A stretch of 64,000 bases of DNA from Ditylenchus dipsaci (Eukaryota; Nematoda; Chromadorea; Rhabditida; Anguinidae), in assembly GCA_004194705.1 (NCBI GenBank), contig SADC01000115.1:151659-215658 (forward strand), in the 5' to 3' direction. The notes beneath the pieces were generated by a model. That model had not been told where the DNA came from, searched no databases, and was given only the letters and a program-made list of their open reading frames with translations. The position numbers and the translations under genes are program-made. Shown in pieces: positions 35,740 through 47,388 of the stretch. Position 1 is the first letter of the stretch; the number at the start of each line of letters is the position of its first letter.

Positions 35740-38700
35740 ATGTCATCTACTGAAACAGCCGACTTGGTCAAGCAAGAGTCCATGGAAGAACGAGAAGCAG
35801 CCCAAATCGAAGATGGGGAACTACCGAGGACGGTGAAATCATGGAAGATGAAGAAGAAGTGCCAACGCCTTGCCAGTTGCTCCCACCAAGTCCTCCTCCA
35901 GCTCTTCCAGAACACGGGAATCCTCCTCTGCAAAGTCCTCTAAAAAAAGTAAATTTTTAAAAAATGATTTTTCCTCTCAAACAATGCTTGGCTCAAGATT
36001 TTATGCTAGTTTCAGTTCCTGGAGGTTCATCTGCGTCTTCTTCGCAACATCGGTCGTCCAACAAATCTTCCTCATCTAAATCATACAAAGACTACGATTC
36101 AGTCGGAAAGAGCACGGTACAGATTTGGAAAAAGCACACACAGAAAATCAGCAAATGATTATAATTATCCATAACAGTGTCGAGCTGTACGATTGGATTC
36201 GAAAATTCTGACAAATTATAATTTCAATATTTTTGGCTAACAAAAAGAAAAAAACGAATATGGAGACTCGAGATACATCAATCAATCCACAAAATGCCTT
36301 GGTCCCCCTGCAAGTTTTTAAAAACTTATTTGTTTACAATCTACCCTTGATATGGTGACACCCACAAAAGTTCGATCCTTAGTAGTATCCGCAACTATTT
36401 TACACCCACATGTGGGAAAAACAGTGTTGGACCCAGTTCGTGATCGAACCTTTGGGGTCTCACTGTATTGAGGCTTGACAATAAAAAATATCTTTTTGAA
36501 AATTCACAGGGGACCAAGCAATTTTGGTTTATTTGACATGTTTCTAGAATTTCCAAATTCCATTTTTTCTGTACGTTAGCAAAAATATTAAAATTCCATT
36601 TAGTAAATCGATTAGGCTCTACAAGATGGCATTATCAGAATTTTTGAATCGAATCGTACAGTTCGATTGTTCCCCTGTTAGTTCAAATTGGACTTTGAAC
36701 TAAACATTTTTCAAGATCATTATTGAAACGCATGCCAAAAATTCATCAATCTATTTTATGGAAGTATGAAGAGAGCACAAAATTTTTGGAAAAAAGTAGT
36801 GTGAAGAAAGAAGAAATAAGCACATAAAAATTTAATTAAAGGAAAAAACAAGAACACACAAAGACTTTTCCATTTTTTACAGAAACAAATTGCCAATCAA
36901 GATGCTCTACTGTTGAATTCCTGGGTCTGGTGTCCAGAAAAAATCAGGCAAAGCTATTTCCGAAGCTGCGGATAGTCTCGATCCAAATGAAGAGTACTAT
37001 GGAGTAGCCAATACTTCTGAGATGGTTGGCGGCGAGGAGAAGCCAGGCAATGAAAATGACCCATCAGGTGTCTCCAGCACCACTCCTATGGACGACAAGG
37101 ACTATAGGATGGCTGAGGAAGGTGCCTTGGCGGATCAGGATCTAGGTGGTGGTTTCGGCGAAGACAGTGACTACAGAAGGATGGCACACTCTCCAGTTAG
37201 GCAGGATAGAAGGTAAGAGTAGCCGGGTTGGTTTTATAACAAAAATATTTATTATTTGATGTAAAATGAGAAATGATTTTTTAAGAATAAAAAGGGTGTT
37301 AGCAGGGTTCACAGATCAAAAAATCACAAAAGAAGGATTTCGATTCTAAAGATCAGGATTTTGAACAAAAAAATCTCTCAAAATTAGGACAAAAAATATT
37401 TACTCGGATAAAAACAATAAACATCTGCGCAGGATTACTAATCATTTTGTCATTGAAATTGAGCATGCAAAAGCTAAAAATTAATTTAAAAAACATGTAC
37501 AAAAATCTTTGACGTCAGATAGCCGAACTCGAAATCTGCCGAAAATTCCTGATTTTTGGCAATCAAAAATCAGGATCTAAATTAAAAAATCAGGAAATTC
37601 CTGATAAATCAGGACATCTGTGAACCCTGGGTGTTAGCCAAGTATACGTCCGCCGATAATATTTTTCCATTTCTAAGTAATTTTATTCGCTAAAAACATT
37701 AGAAGGCTCTTTTTCTAACGCAAACAATTTTTTTACTAAAATTAAACTTTTGGCATTGGGGCGGTCACCTTGAAAACAACCATAGTTAGCTGTATCAATT
37801 TTTCAGACGCCGTCGATCCAACAGTCCAGACGATTACCAAAATCCTAGGTTTATGAAAAGACAAAGAGGTGACTCCCCACCCCAGCTAACTGGCCGATTC
37901 CGCCGCAATCCATTCGTCCAAGGTGGGCTGAGCACACTATCTGCAAATTCTTCAGAGAGGGTTTCTGTCGAGATGGAGATGACTGTGCTTACAGGTAAAC
38001 TTTTAAAATAACAGTTGTTTTAGAGTCAAGACTCTAAATAACACCCATATCAACTGAATAACACCCTAATTTTTTTATTCTAGTCATCTTGCCTCTGATT
38101 CCCACCGTCGCACAGATTTGTGCAAGTACTATCAGCATGGCTATTGCAAAAAGGGCTTAGCATGTCTTCATCTCCATGGTGAATACCCTTGTAAGTTACA
38201 TTTATCGTGCCGGGACTTGGCCTCAAATATTTATTCTTTACTTTCTAGGCAAAGCTTTTCACAAAGGAGAATGCAGTAAAGAACAGTGTCAGTATTCGCA
38301 TCAGGCCTTAGATGACTTTACTCAGCCCATTTTTGACCAAGTAAGTTGGCACAATTTTTTTCGAGGATGCAGGAGTTCAAAAATACTCTTTTAGATGATG
38401 CGCGATGAAGAGCTAGCTTCTCGAGTTTCCTTGCCTTCCCATCCACTTCGCAGAAAAGTTCTTTTACCGCTTGGTCCAGAGACATCCATGAATGAGAGCC
38501 AAAAGTAAATAGTTTTCTATGCTTTTTTTTAATTTCCTTAGTTTGACTCAATACAATTTTAGTTCTAACGATCAGAGTTTCATTCCGCCACCTAGTGTTG
38601 TCGTTCCAGTCCTCTCAAGTATGCCACCAGCAGTGATGGTGAAAACTGAACAGGACAAGGTGATGGCACAAACTGGCACCTATGGCTTTTTCAACCCCAT

Positions 38701-41592
38701 CACACCAGTTAGCAGTTCTGTAAGCAGCACGACAAGTATGCAGCAGCAGCCTGTCATACCACCGCCACACCTCAGTCCATTCAGCTCTCCGCCCAATAAC
38801 AACAACAATAGTTTTGTGCTTCCAGTACCACATACTGCTCCTGCGAATCTGCCACCTACGGTCACTTTTACTCCGACCTTGCCAACACAATCTGCTCCAA
38901 ATTTGCAGAGTGTAAGCGAAGATTTTTAAATATGACTTTTTGCTTGAACTATGTATTCATTTTATTGATGCTCTATAAGGGAACCACCCGAACCGTAAAA
39001 TGTGAACCTTCCATATTTTAAGTCACTCTTCACATTTTTCATGTTTTTTGATGAGCTGAATACGAAAATCATGCGTATAGCTTTTCCTCGGATCAATCAC
39101 AAAATTTTCAATTTTGGATTCCTTAGTCCCTTATTTTTTAGTTATTTGGAATCTAAAAAAATTAACTTAGGGGACCAAGGCATCCGAAAATTTAAATTTG
39201 TGTGGTCGATTCCAGGGTGGATATACGCATGATTTTCGTATTCAGCTACTCGAAAAACATAAAAAACTGTAAAGAGTGACTTATCGAATATATCGAGGGT
39301 ATACATTTTACAGTTCAGGCGGTTCCCTTGTAAGTAAATTACTGAAAATTACTATTTATTTTTTATAACATTTATTTATGCTATTTTAGAGTCCTAAAAT
39401 GAACCTAAGCAATGTGAAAGTGGAAATAAAACCAGAGCCAGAGCCTATGGTAGAACCGGACAGCATTTTGAGTGGAGGTTTCAACATCAATCAAATGCTA
39501 GAGAAGATCACTCAACAAGTTAACGCGTCATCTGTTGTAGAAGAAGTAGAAGGTCAGATTTTGAATTTTTTTTTTTAGATTTTTTTATATTCGCTGTTAG
39601 CTATGCTAACTGATGCAGTTTAAATTAATTTGAAACTTTTTGTAGATAGCCCTGCTTCCCCTCCTTCCTTCTTTAACGATACTTCCATGTTCCAAGACAC
39701 CAAAATGATTCCAGTTGTCAGTCTTGGAAGCTTCATATGGTAGATGTCAATCCGGTCTCTCCTATTAACATTGACTTCAAACAGATCCAGGTAAACTGAA
39801 TGTAACAAAAATAGCAAACCGTATATTTCCTATTAGACGGCCCCCTTGCGTTCAAATCATGTTTGTTGCATTGCGTTTTAACCCATTTTTTGAAGACTCC
39901 TCCTAGGCAAGTTACCATCCATTTTGCAGCCAGTGAGATGAGCTGCGAAATTAGTGGTAACTTTCGCGTGACAATTTTTCAGAAAATGGGTTAAAAATAC
40001 AATGCCACAAACACGTTTTTCGGGGCGTTGGAGGGGTGGGGGGTTTCAGTTGGGGGCGGCGTCTAATAGGAAATATACGGTAATAGCCTTTACAAAATTA
40101 AATTTACTACCGTTTTCACTGTGTTAACAGAGTGAACCCCTCCCCGAAATCAACAAGATCAAACAAGACCAAATATATCTTTTTAATGTCGTTTCGTATC
40201 TATTTTTGTTGACAGCCGTGTGTTGGGTTGTGAACTGAACTTGTGCCAAATTTCAAATTAATACATTAATATCGAGCCTGCAAAATTAAAAAAAAAGAGA
40301 TTCATCTACTTTTTTTCAAGTGTCTTGTTTTCCGTGAATCCTCACTTTTGAAATCTTTTAAAAACTAGTTTGCAATAGTTAATCCAACTTTTGATCCTGC
40401 ATAAGTTTTTCTTACATCTCTATAATTGGCTGTCAACAAAATGCAGCTCCAAAACAAGATTAAAAACATCTTACTACCCCTTTTTTGCAGGGAAGTTACA
40501 ATTAAAAGTGTTTAAGTGGAAAATATTTTTTTGTTTTTATTTTATTCACATTGATTTATTCTATTGTCATTTGCAGTCATCTCCATCGCTCAAAAACGAT
40601 CCTAGAGTAAAGAAGCAGGTAGAAAGTCAGTTCGACCAGGGGACCGAAAATCTGAAGTGAGTTTTTCGCTAAAGGTTTCAAAAGCAATGTCTATTTTACC
40701 TACTTCTTAGACTTGCCACCTCTCTCCTTCCACCTTTGCCATTGAGCGGAACTTCAGCTACTCCAAAGCCTACCAAGCCAATTGATCCAAGAACAAAGGA
40801 TCCAGGAAGAAAGCTGCTGTTGCGAGTACTCCTACACCCGCTCCAGCGGCAGATTCTTCCACACAGCAACAAGCTGGACCATTCGAAGAATTCTCTCTAG
40901 AAAAGCTGGTTCAAAAGCAAATCCAAATGGCCAATAAACTAGCTCAGGATTCGCAACCGCATACTACGACAGAAGAAGCAGATGTTGACCATAGACCAGC
41001 TTTTGGTGGTGCTGCTAGTTCTCAGGTAATTCAAATATGATTGCGTGACCATAGATAAACATAAATATTCATCTAATTTTCAGTCCCAGCACCATTCAGT
41101 CCCTTCTAACGGATCTAACACATTTGCTCAACCTTCGCTCACAACCACGGGTTTCGGCAATGCCTCCAAATTCCCAGTCCAAGATCCTGCGTTTGCAAAT
41201 CTTTCTGCGTTTGAGCCACCGCCTTTCACCAATCCAGGATTCCAAGCACCAGCAGGTGCCAGTCCTAACCAATATGGAGGCCAACATACCTCATACTACT
41301 CGGAACCAAATGACTTCAGCAGAGGTGGGGACATAGGGGATTCAGAGGAGGGCACAACTCTAATAACCGAGGAGCTTCTGGCTACGACAGGAGACTTGGC
41401 AACAATAGAAAACACCAAAATGGAACTGGCAACTCAAGCTACAGCGACGGCAATCTTGCACAATCTCCTCCTGGAGCTCATACTGGTCAAGAAGGGGGCA
41501 ACAATGGGGGTGGAGAAGCTCCTTTGACGTTAAGAGAGAAGAGGAAAAACAATGAGTATGAAAGTCCCTTGGCTAGAGTTAGTAGGTATTGA
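35740..41592 (+). CDS. CCCH zinc-finger protein, ZC3H4/6/8 type (13 exons)
   Basis: Relatives bind RNA in the nucleus and restrict non-coding transcription (ZC3H4, Drosophila Su(sable)). Exons: 35740-35948, 36016-36116, 36938-37212, 37807-37994, 38084-38190, 38249-38340, 38395-38504, 38563-38911, 39390-39552, 39646-39790, 40577-40656, 40711-41025, 41084-41592. All phases agree once six single-base deletions are allowed. The N-terminus has acidic EDGEL/EDGEI motifs, then Ser/Lys-rich tracts. Three fingers follow on exons 4-6: CKFFREGFCRDGDDCAYSH (CX7CX5CX3H), CKYYQHGYCKKGLACLHLH (CX7CX5CX3H) and CKAFHKGECSKEQCQYSH (CX7CX4CX3H). After these comes a Pro/Ser/Gln-rich low-complexity middle, a LKNDPRVKK motif as in ZC3H4/6, and a Gly/Asn-rich tail ending EKRKNNEYESPLARVSRY. 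Once counted back it is about 882 residues. Missing bases lie at about 35825, 35870, 37920, 39715, 40811 and 41328. The start is the first Met of exon 1; upstream exons are possible. Confidence 0.93.
36297..36515. mobile_element. Foldback remnant in ZC3H intron 2
   Basis: CCTTGGTCCCCC at the left and GGGGACCAAGC at the right flank pogo-like text: GGTGACACCCACAAAAGTTC facing GAACCTTTGGGGTCTCACTG. The arms are diverged. Confidence 0.6.
37303..37629. mobile_element. hAT-type MITE in ZC3H intron 3, 8-bp TSD
   Basis: 327-bp element starting CAGGGTTCACAGAT and ending ATCTGTGAACCCTG. It is flanked by GGTGTTAG (37295-37302 and 37630-37637). The interior shares AATCAGGATTTTGAACAAA with 17581-17752, so both belong to one family. 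Confidence 0.93.
38977..39329. mobile_element. Foldback in ZC3H intron 8
   Basis: Starts AAGGGAACCACCCGAACCGT and ends CAGTTCAGGCGGTTCCCTT. CGAAAATCATGCGTAT faces ATACGCATGATTTTCG. The inner part includes GGGGACCAAGGCA. Intron 8 is 478 bp, of which the element is 353 bp. Confidence 0.82.
39818..40081. mobile_element. TACCGTATT-family foldback (subfamily A) in ZC3H intron 10
   Basis: Left end ACCGTATATTTCCTATTAGA, right end its complement ending TATACGGT. The interior shares AAGTTACCAtCCATTTTG-like text and ACAATGCCACAAACACG with the copy at 44917-47490. Confidence 0.85.
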
Positions 41593-41628
41593 AGCTGAAA
41601 TTGTGAACAAATGTCTGGTTTAATAATG

Positions 41629-41634
41629 AATAAA
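41629..41634 (+). promoter_or_regulatory. Candidate poly(A) signal of the ZC3H gene
   Basis: AATAAA, 37 bp downstream of the TGA at 41590-41592, followed by a T/G-rich stretch. Position and context fit the 3' end of this gene. Confidence 0.6.
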
Positions 41635-41639
41635 TTGTA

Positions 41640-43120
41640 TTGCTTTTGTGAGTATTATTTCCGCATATTTTATTTGCTTTTTAATGTTTTGTATGAAATA
41701 TTAAATATATATAAATTATTGGTTGGAAACATTTGAATTTTTAGAATTAATGCAAAAATAACCACAGTTGTTTTTTGAAGATTGTTTAAATATTACAACA
41801 TTGCAACACATCAACATGCACAGCCGATCAAGTTTTATTAAAAAAGTCGTGATTTTCGCTAACTTTAAAGTTTGCTGATATCTTGTCCAATTAACTTTGA
41901 CAGTATCCAAAACTTTTAATTTCCTGCCCTACTTTTGTTTTTTCAACGGTGTACGATCTAAAGCGAAGGCTGGCAAAATAACAAAAAAGAAGATACCTAA
42001 GGCCAGAGCTAAAGGATGACAGCAAAGACACACAGACTATTTTTTGGCTGAAATTAGACTCTACGTTAACAACGAAATAATATTCCATTTTTATTTTATC
42101 GCACTTATTCACATTTTGAGCACTATAGTTAAGATCTATAAATCAAAACTCATACAATTTATGGCCCAAATTGAACTTCTCCACGGCATTTTGACTTTAT
42201 ACCCGTAAATTTGGCAATTTGTACAATCGAAGTCGAAATTTCGCACATTTAAACACTAATTTTAAAAGTTTTACCCTCTACATGGATTAATCGCGTTAAA
42301 TTTAATTTTGAGCGAGCTTAAGATTGTGTAGTTCTGCCTAAAATTTTATATTTCATTTCATAAAAAGTTTCAAAATATTCTTTAAAAATGCTGGGTTTTT
42401 AAAACTTCTATATCCATTGAAAATATGTAATGTTATTCTATGCAAAGATTTTGTAGAAGAATGTTGACGTTGACACTACTAAATTTTATCTTCTTCGTTT
42501 TTTGGCACCACTGATCAATTTTTGTGATCAGATAACCAGCTTTCCCTAAAAACAGAGAGAATAAATACTGTGTAATTCGTTAAGGCGACATTTTACAACA
42601 AGAAAATGTGTTTCTGTTTGAAAGAAAAATCATTATTTCTAATTCTTAGCATTTTGACTTTCTAATTATTTTTAAGATTGTGCCATAATTACTTTCAAAA
42701 AGGTAAATTTAGTTTGATTTTTGCTGATCATAAAATTCTAAAAATTTTTTAATTTTTTTATGAATGACTAAATTTTTCGGAATTTTTGTGACCTAAATTT
42801 GATAAATTTAATTGTGGCTTTAGCAAACAAAATATTGGCATTGGGATATTAGTTGGTGTTCTCCAAAAATATTGGCCAAAATGATACTTTTGGTGCGAAA
42901 TATTGAACTGCCACTAATGTTTAATTATTATTGCTGAATGGGATATTCCTGTAAATATTCCGGAACGCATCCCGCATATTGCCAAGTCATTCAAAAATGG
43001 CCAAATTCGTCAAACAAATTTTCAAATCAACTTTCATATGGGGACCAAAGCCTAATTTTAAAAAGTGTCTTAAAGACACAGTAGCAAAATTGTGAGTGTT
43101 AGAAAAAAGCTTCTGCATTA
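41640..43120. other. Intergenic, no gene recognised
   Basis: AT-rich sequence downstream of the ZC3H gene with no protein-like frame or sizeable inverted repeat that I can support. Confidence 0.4.
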
Positions 43121-43366
43121 GCTGGATTACTCCGGTAAATATATTGACCTTGTTGCTAAATTACTTTGGCGAATCTCTTGCCCTTGCTAGATTACTCTGG
43201 TGAAATTTCTCACTCTTTTGCTAAATTACTTTGGCAAGTGCTATCTTCTGCTGAATTACTTCGGTGGATTTCATAACTTTTGTGCTAAATTACTTTGGCA
43301 ATTTTCTTACGTTTCGCTGGATTACTCTAGTGAATTTTAAACATTTTTTGCTAAATTACTTTAGCA
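43121..43366. repeat. Alternating two-motif tandem repeat
   Basis: Eight degenerate 16-bp words separated by 15-25 bp alternate between two types: GCTGGATTACTCCGGT-like and GCTAAATTACTTTGGC-like. The words keep register while the spacers diverge. Confidence 0.7.
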
Positions 43367-44353
43367 AAAATATAAATTTTTAGCAGAATATTGGAATTGA
43401 ATCTTTTCTTGGCGCGTTGACGTTGTGTACCTTTTTCCCATTTTGTCCCGAATTTTTTTTCAAAAACCTCATAAAAGAGCACCCAAATATTAGTCCCGTA
43501 AAGCATTCATTAGTCAGGCCTAACATACGCTGGCGTACCCCTAAGCCTAAGGCCTAAGTAATTAGAACAAAGGGTAGCTCCAAAATGGGATAAAAGGTAC
43601 ATAACGTTAATACCCCTTTCTTTCATATTTTAGATCATATAAATAAAATTCATATAAAATTTAGTCAAATGAACCTCCGATACAACGCCACCAAACGGCG
43701 GTTCCCAAAGGTGGCGTTTTATCGGACTTCGACTGTATTCAGATGGTTCTTACACATTTCAAGTGGTCTGTCATGGTTCTCTGAGGACATAATAACATTG
43801 CCGAAACGTCATAATTTTATCGTCATAACTTTATGACACTGTTATTATGGCCTCTGGGGTTGAGCTACTTAAAGGTGGTCTGTCCAACAGTATTTTCTAT
43901 CTTCCAAGTGGCTTATCTACATTTTTACTACTACATTCCTATCCAGTGTTTGCATCTGCGAGTCAGGGATCCCAACCAAAGTTTTGGGAAAAGGCAGCGC
44001 TATTCAAAAAAGAAGTTTTTGTTCAAAAAAAGTTGAAGAAAAAGGCACTTTTAATTTTCAAAAAATTATAAAAGTATAAAAAAAATTCGGAGCAAATTGC
44101 CTTTTTAACTCAAGAAAAAAGGCCAGCAGTCGAAAAGAAGGCAAAGCCTTTGAAACAAGTCAAGTCGGGCACCTTTCCGCGAGTATAAAAATTTTCGGTT
44201 CTAGAGCCAGATGACCTTCAGGATAATTGTGGAGGTACTTGAGGTTCGATTGGTTGTTCAGGATATACCGTATTCTCTCTTATAGAACCACACCCCTAAT
44301 TCAAAATCGTCTTTTTAACATTGTGTTTTGATCCACTTTTAAAAAACTTATCT

Positions 44354-44767
44354 TAACGGCACCCCCAAAAGTTCGTTCTCACCTAGGGTCCGACACTTTT
44401 TTTACCTCTATTTTTGAAGTCTTTTGCCAGTTGTCCTTGGCTAGTCTAGTCGGAAATATTGCAATGATTCCGATTTTACTGGTCGTTTTTGTAAATAGCA
44501 ACAGTTTTGCCAAAAAGAACCGCGCCTCTCGATATAACGGCACCCTTTTTGAAAATTAGATGCCGTTATATCGAGAGGCGCGGGTCTTTTTGGCAAAACT
44601 GTTGTCATTTACAAAAACGACTGGCAAAATCGGAATCCTTGCGATACTTCCGACTAGACCAGCCAAAGAGAACTGGCAAAAGACTTCAAAAATAGAGGTA
44701 AAAAAAGTGTCGGACCCTAGGCGGGAACGAGCTTTTGGGGGTGTGCTTATATCGAGAGGCGACTGTA
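44354..44767. mobile_element. pogo/Tigger-like foldback, left end truncated
   Basis: The arms carry GGCACCCCCAAAAGTTCG, GGTCCGACACTTTTT and GATTCCGATTTTACTGGTCG, mirrored across a centre near 44562 (CCTCTCGATATAACGGCACC and its complement). The right end is CGAGAGGCGACTGTA. The left end lacks the TACAGTCG tip. Confidence 0.85.
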
Positions 44768-45067
44768 CCGCATTTATTTTAATATGTATTTGAACTCTTT
44801 TTTGAAGACATATCTTTAACCACACTTGCGCTAAGTTAAAAGAAGAATTAACAGCATAAAATCAGAATTGCATAATTTCTTTAAAAAAAATCTTAAAATG
44901 GAAGCATTATAGAAAATACCGTATTACCTCTAATAAGAGCCCCCTCCCCCCTGACTCAAAATCGTGTTTGTGGCATTAAGTTTATGACCTACTTTTTGGT
45001 CACTCCTCTCAACCAAGTTACCACTCATTTTGTAGCGAGAGAGTTGAGCTACAAAATGAGTGGTAAC

Positions 45068-45232
45068 TGTTGTATCCTTGTTAGCTAGAGAGAGAGAGAC
45101 GGTAGCACACGACTTCTTAATAGCTTTATTCGGACACAAACTGATCTGAACACAGACGTTCAAACCCTTATATACTAACAACAAGTTTGAATCACTACAA
45201 GACAAATGGTGATTCAAACACAGTACACAACA
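45068..45232 (-). repeat. 3' LTR (165 bp)
   Basis: Direct repeat of 47224-47388. The single difference seen is GACGGTAGC here (near 45102) against GACGATAGC there. It should supply the poly(A) site. AATAAAGC on the minus strand is a candidate signal. Confidence 0.92.
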
Positions 45233-45241
45233 CCTTCCCCC
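45233..45241 (-). promoter_or_regulatory. Polypurine tract
   Basis: GGGGGAAGG on the minus strand lies directly next to the 3' LTR, in the position where plus-strand DNA synthesis is primed. Confidence 0.75.
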
Positions 45242-45373
45242 GTACAATGGGTTGGCTGGACAAAGATTCTGAAGAATAGGAGATTTGGTTCTTTCTTGCA
45301 GCATTGGAGCTTGGATCTGGCCGAGGAACTTGGACTGTCGCTGATTGGCACTTGAGGCTTCTTTGACCGTTCC

Positions 45374-47117
45374 CTATACCGACCATTGGCTGCTGAATCT
45401 CTGCTGTGACTGAAGACGACGAGAGTGTTGAGCACGATGTTCCATTCCTTTCCTTGAAGCGGAGCTGACTGGGAAGACACTTGCTTGCAGGCGAGACTGA
45501 TGAGCATGATGACGCGTCCACTCCTTCCCTTGATTGAAGACTGGAAGCGGAGCTGACTGGGAGACGACATTTGCTGGAAGACGAGTTGCTTGGCTTGTCA
45601 CTTTCTTCTTGGCAGGCTGCACTTGAGAAGAGGACAGCAACTGAGAGCTTGGAAGACGACCAAAGAGCTTGGAACGCCTGGCTTTTGACTTTCGACGAGA
45701 GCAGTTGCTTTTCCAGTGCATAAGTCCACAGATAGAGCACGGCGACGAAGGCTTGCTGTTGCGACCACTGGAAGGCTGCTGAGGGTCCTGGCTACCAGTT
45801 GAGCTGAGCTGTAGCAGGTTGATTCCCTTTGACTGACGGAACTGAGAAGGCTGGTGCTTTCCTTTGATCGCTGCTGATTGAAAGGCATGTCCAAAAATCC
45901 TAGTGCGTTGAGCGCATTGATCCCTAGGAGGTTGATTGAACCATGCTGAGCACCACAAAAGCTTGCTTGACTGAGCGACCATTGGCAGAGAAGGAAGCGA
46001 TACCATCACCGATGAACTTGCAGCTTGACCCATTGTAGAGACGACCCTGCCATTTGCTTCGATAGATTGGAGGCGACCAATTGCTAGATAAGTTTCCTCA
46101 TTGATTGCTGTCACTTCTGACCCAGTGTCGAGAGTGAAGAGGACGAAGCGGCCATTGATTTCTACTTGCTTTTTGATGAGCTGAGACTTCTGACCCATGC
46201 GCTTGATCTGCACCGATTGCATTGAAGGAAGTTGACCCCACGGCTTGATTGATTTGAAGGCTTATACTGCTTCTGGAACTTCTTCTTAGGCTGACGGAAC
46301 TGCTGAATGGCGTCACACTGCTTGCTCAGGTGACCATTTTACCGCACTTGTGGCATTCAGCATTCTTGGAGCGGCAATCATCTGACCAATGCATTTGACC
46401 ACAGCGAAGCAGGCACTTGACGGAACTGAGACTTTGCAGACTTGATTGATGAACGGGCTGGAGGAAGGCTGCTGACTTCTTTCCAGATGCTTTGCTTGGC
46501 AATTGTTGACAGGTAGCTGGCAGCTTCTTCCACAATTTCTTCGAACTTGACTGCATCTCCCTTTTCGTTGATTCGATGGAGAAGGCGGGTTCGGATAGCT
46601 GCATCTTGATTTGACTTGAGTCCTAGCAGCAGAAGAAGGCAATTGAACTCTTCCTCTTTGAGAGAGCTGAATTTGAACAAGCGGAGCTGACCTTGAGACG
46701 GTTGACGTAGTGGCGGAATTCTTCCCCATCATCTTTGACCAGACGCAGGCATTCGAAGCGATCCACCACCAGCGAGCGAGAATGAGCGAATAATTTTAAG
46801 AGACCACTAACCGTTTCCTCCATATTGAAGTCGGTCACATCCTTAGGCAGGCAGCTTTTGGAGTACTCGGCGAAGGCTTCGGCTGAGAGCTTGGTCATCA
46901 GGAGCTTCACTTTCGTTGATTCCACCATATTCGGAGCTGTGCATTCGAGAGAGAATTGGAACCGCTGCAGCCAATTTTGAAACTTGTTCGGATCACTGTC
47001 ATCAGCGCTGAAGACTTCCATGTCTGGCAATTGCGGCAATGTAGAGATTGAAGGAGCAGGCTGAGCATTGTCACCACCACCACCATTTCGCTGCTGCTGT
47101 TGGAAGAAAGCCATCAT
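45374..47117 (-). CDS. Gag-protease polyprotein, frameshifted
   Basis: Retroelement structural protein. The frame opens at Met 47117 (minus strand), passes a Gln/Gly-rich leader and enters a capsid-like region with KFQNWLQRFQFSLEC. It changes frame near 46680, where LLLLLGLKSNQDAAIRTRL continues the capsid, and again near 46600. Zinc-knuckle remnants CGQMHWSDDC and CHKCGK lie at about 46400-46330. The protease follows at 46222-45890 with active site LDTGSEVTAI and, in another frame, a C-terminal GINALNALGFLDM. Downstream is a second knuckle-like CSICGLMHWKSNC and a Ser/Lys-rich tail. The frame changes resemble the single-base losses in the host genes. Capsid and protease resemble Ty3/gypsy elements. 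Confidence 0.8.
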
Positions 47118-47204
47118 TTGGCCATTGTTGCTTGTTGCTGCTGAGCCATAGCTTCTTGATGTTGCTGTTGTTGAGCTGCCAGAATTTGCTTGAGCTGGTC
47201 CATA

Positions 47205-47222
47205 TCCATTGCGACTGCGCCA
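47205..47222 (-). promoter_or_regulatory. Primer-binding site
   Basis: One base after the 5' LTR the minus strand reads TGGCGCAGTCGCAATGGA. It begins with TGG, the complement of a tRNA 3' CCA. TGGCGCAGTCG resembles tRNA-Ser-primed sites of gypsy-type elements; the tRNA identity is inferred. Confidence 0.75.
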
Positions 47223-47223
47223 A

Positions 47224-47388
47224 TGTTGTATCCTTGTTAGCTAGAGAGAGAGAGACGATAGCACACGACTTCTTAATAGCTTTATTCGGACACAAACTGA
47301 TCTGAACACAGACGTTCAAACCCTTATATACTAACAACAAGTTTGAATCACTACAAGACAAATGGTGATTCAAACACAGTACACAACA
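47224..47388 (-). repeat. 5' LTR (165 bp)
   Basis: Upstream LTR on the minus strand, starting TGTTGTGTACTGTG and ending GGATACAACA. It contains a TATATA-like word (AGTATATAAGGG on the minus strand), a plausible core promoter, and an AGAGAGAG tract. It differs from the 3' LTR at one position. Confidence 0.92.

Larger units (their letters stand above)
45068..47388 (-). mobile_element. Non-autonomous LTR retrotransposon (Gag-protease only)
   Basis: 2,321-bp element read on the minus strand. It has identical-length LTRs (165 bp, one visible mismatch), TG...CA termini and a 5-bp target duplication GTAAC (45063-45067 and 47389-47393). A primer-binding site follows the 5' LTR and a purine tract precedes the 3' LTR. 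Only about 2 kb lies between the LTRs. It encodes Gag with zinc knuckles and an aspartic protease; no RT, RNase H or integrase signature is present. The near-identical LTRs indicate a recent insertion. Confidence 0.93.
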
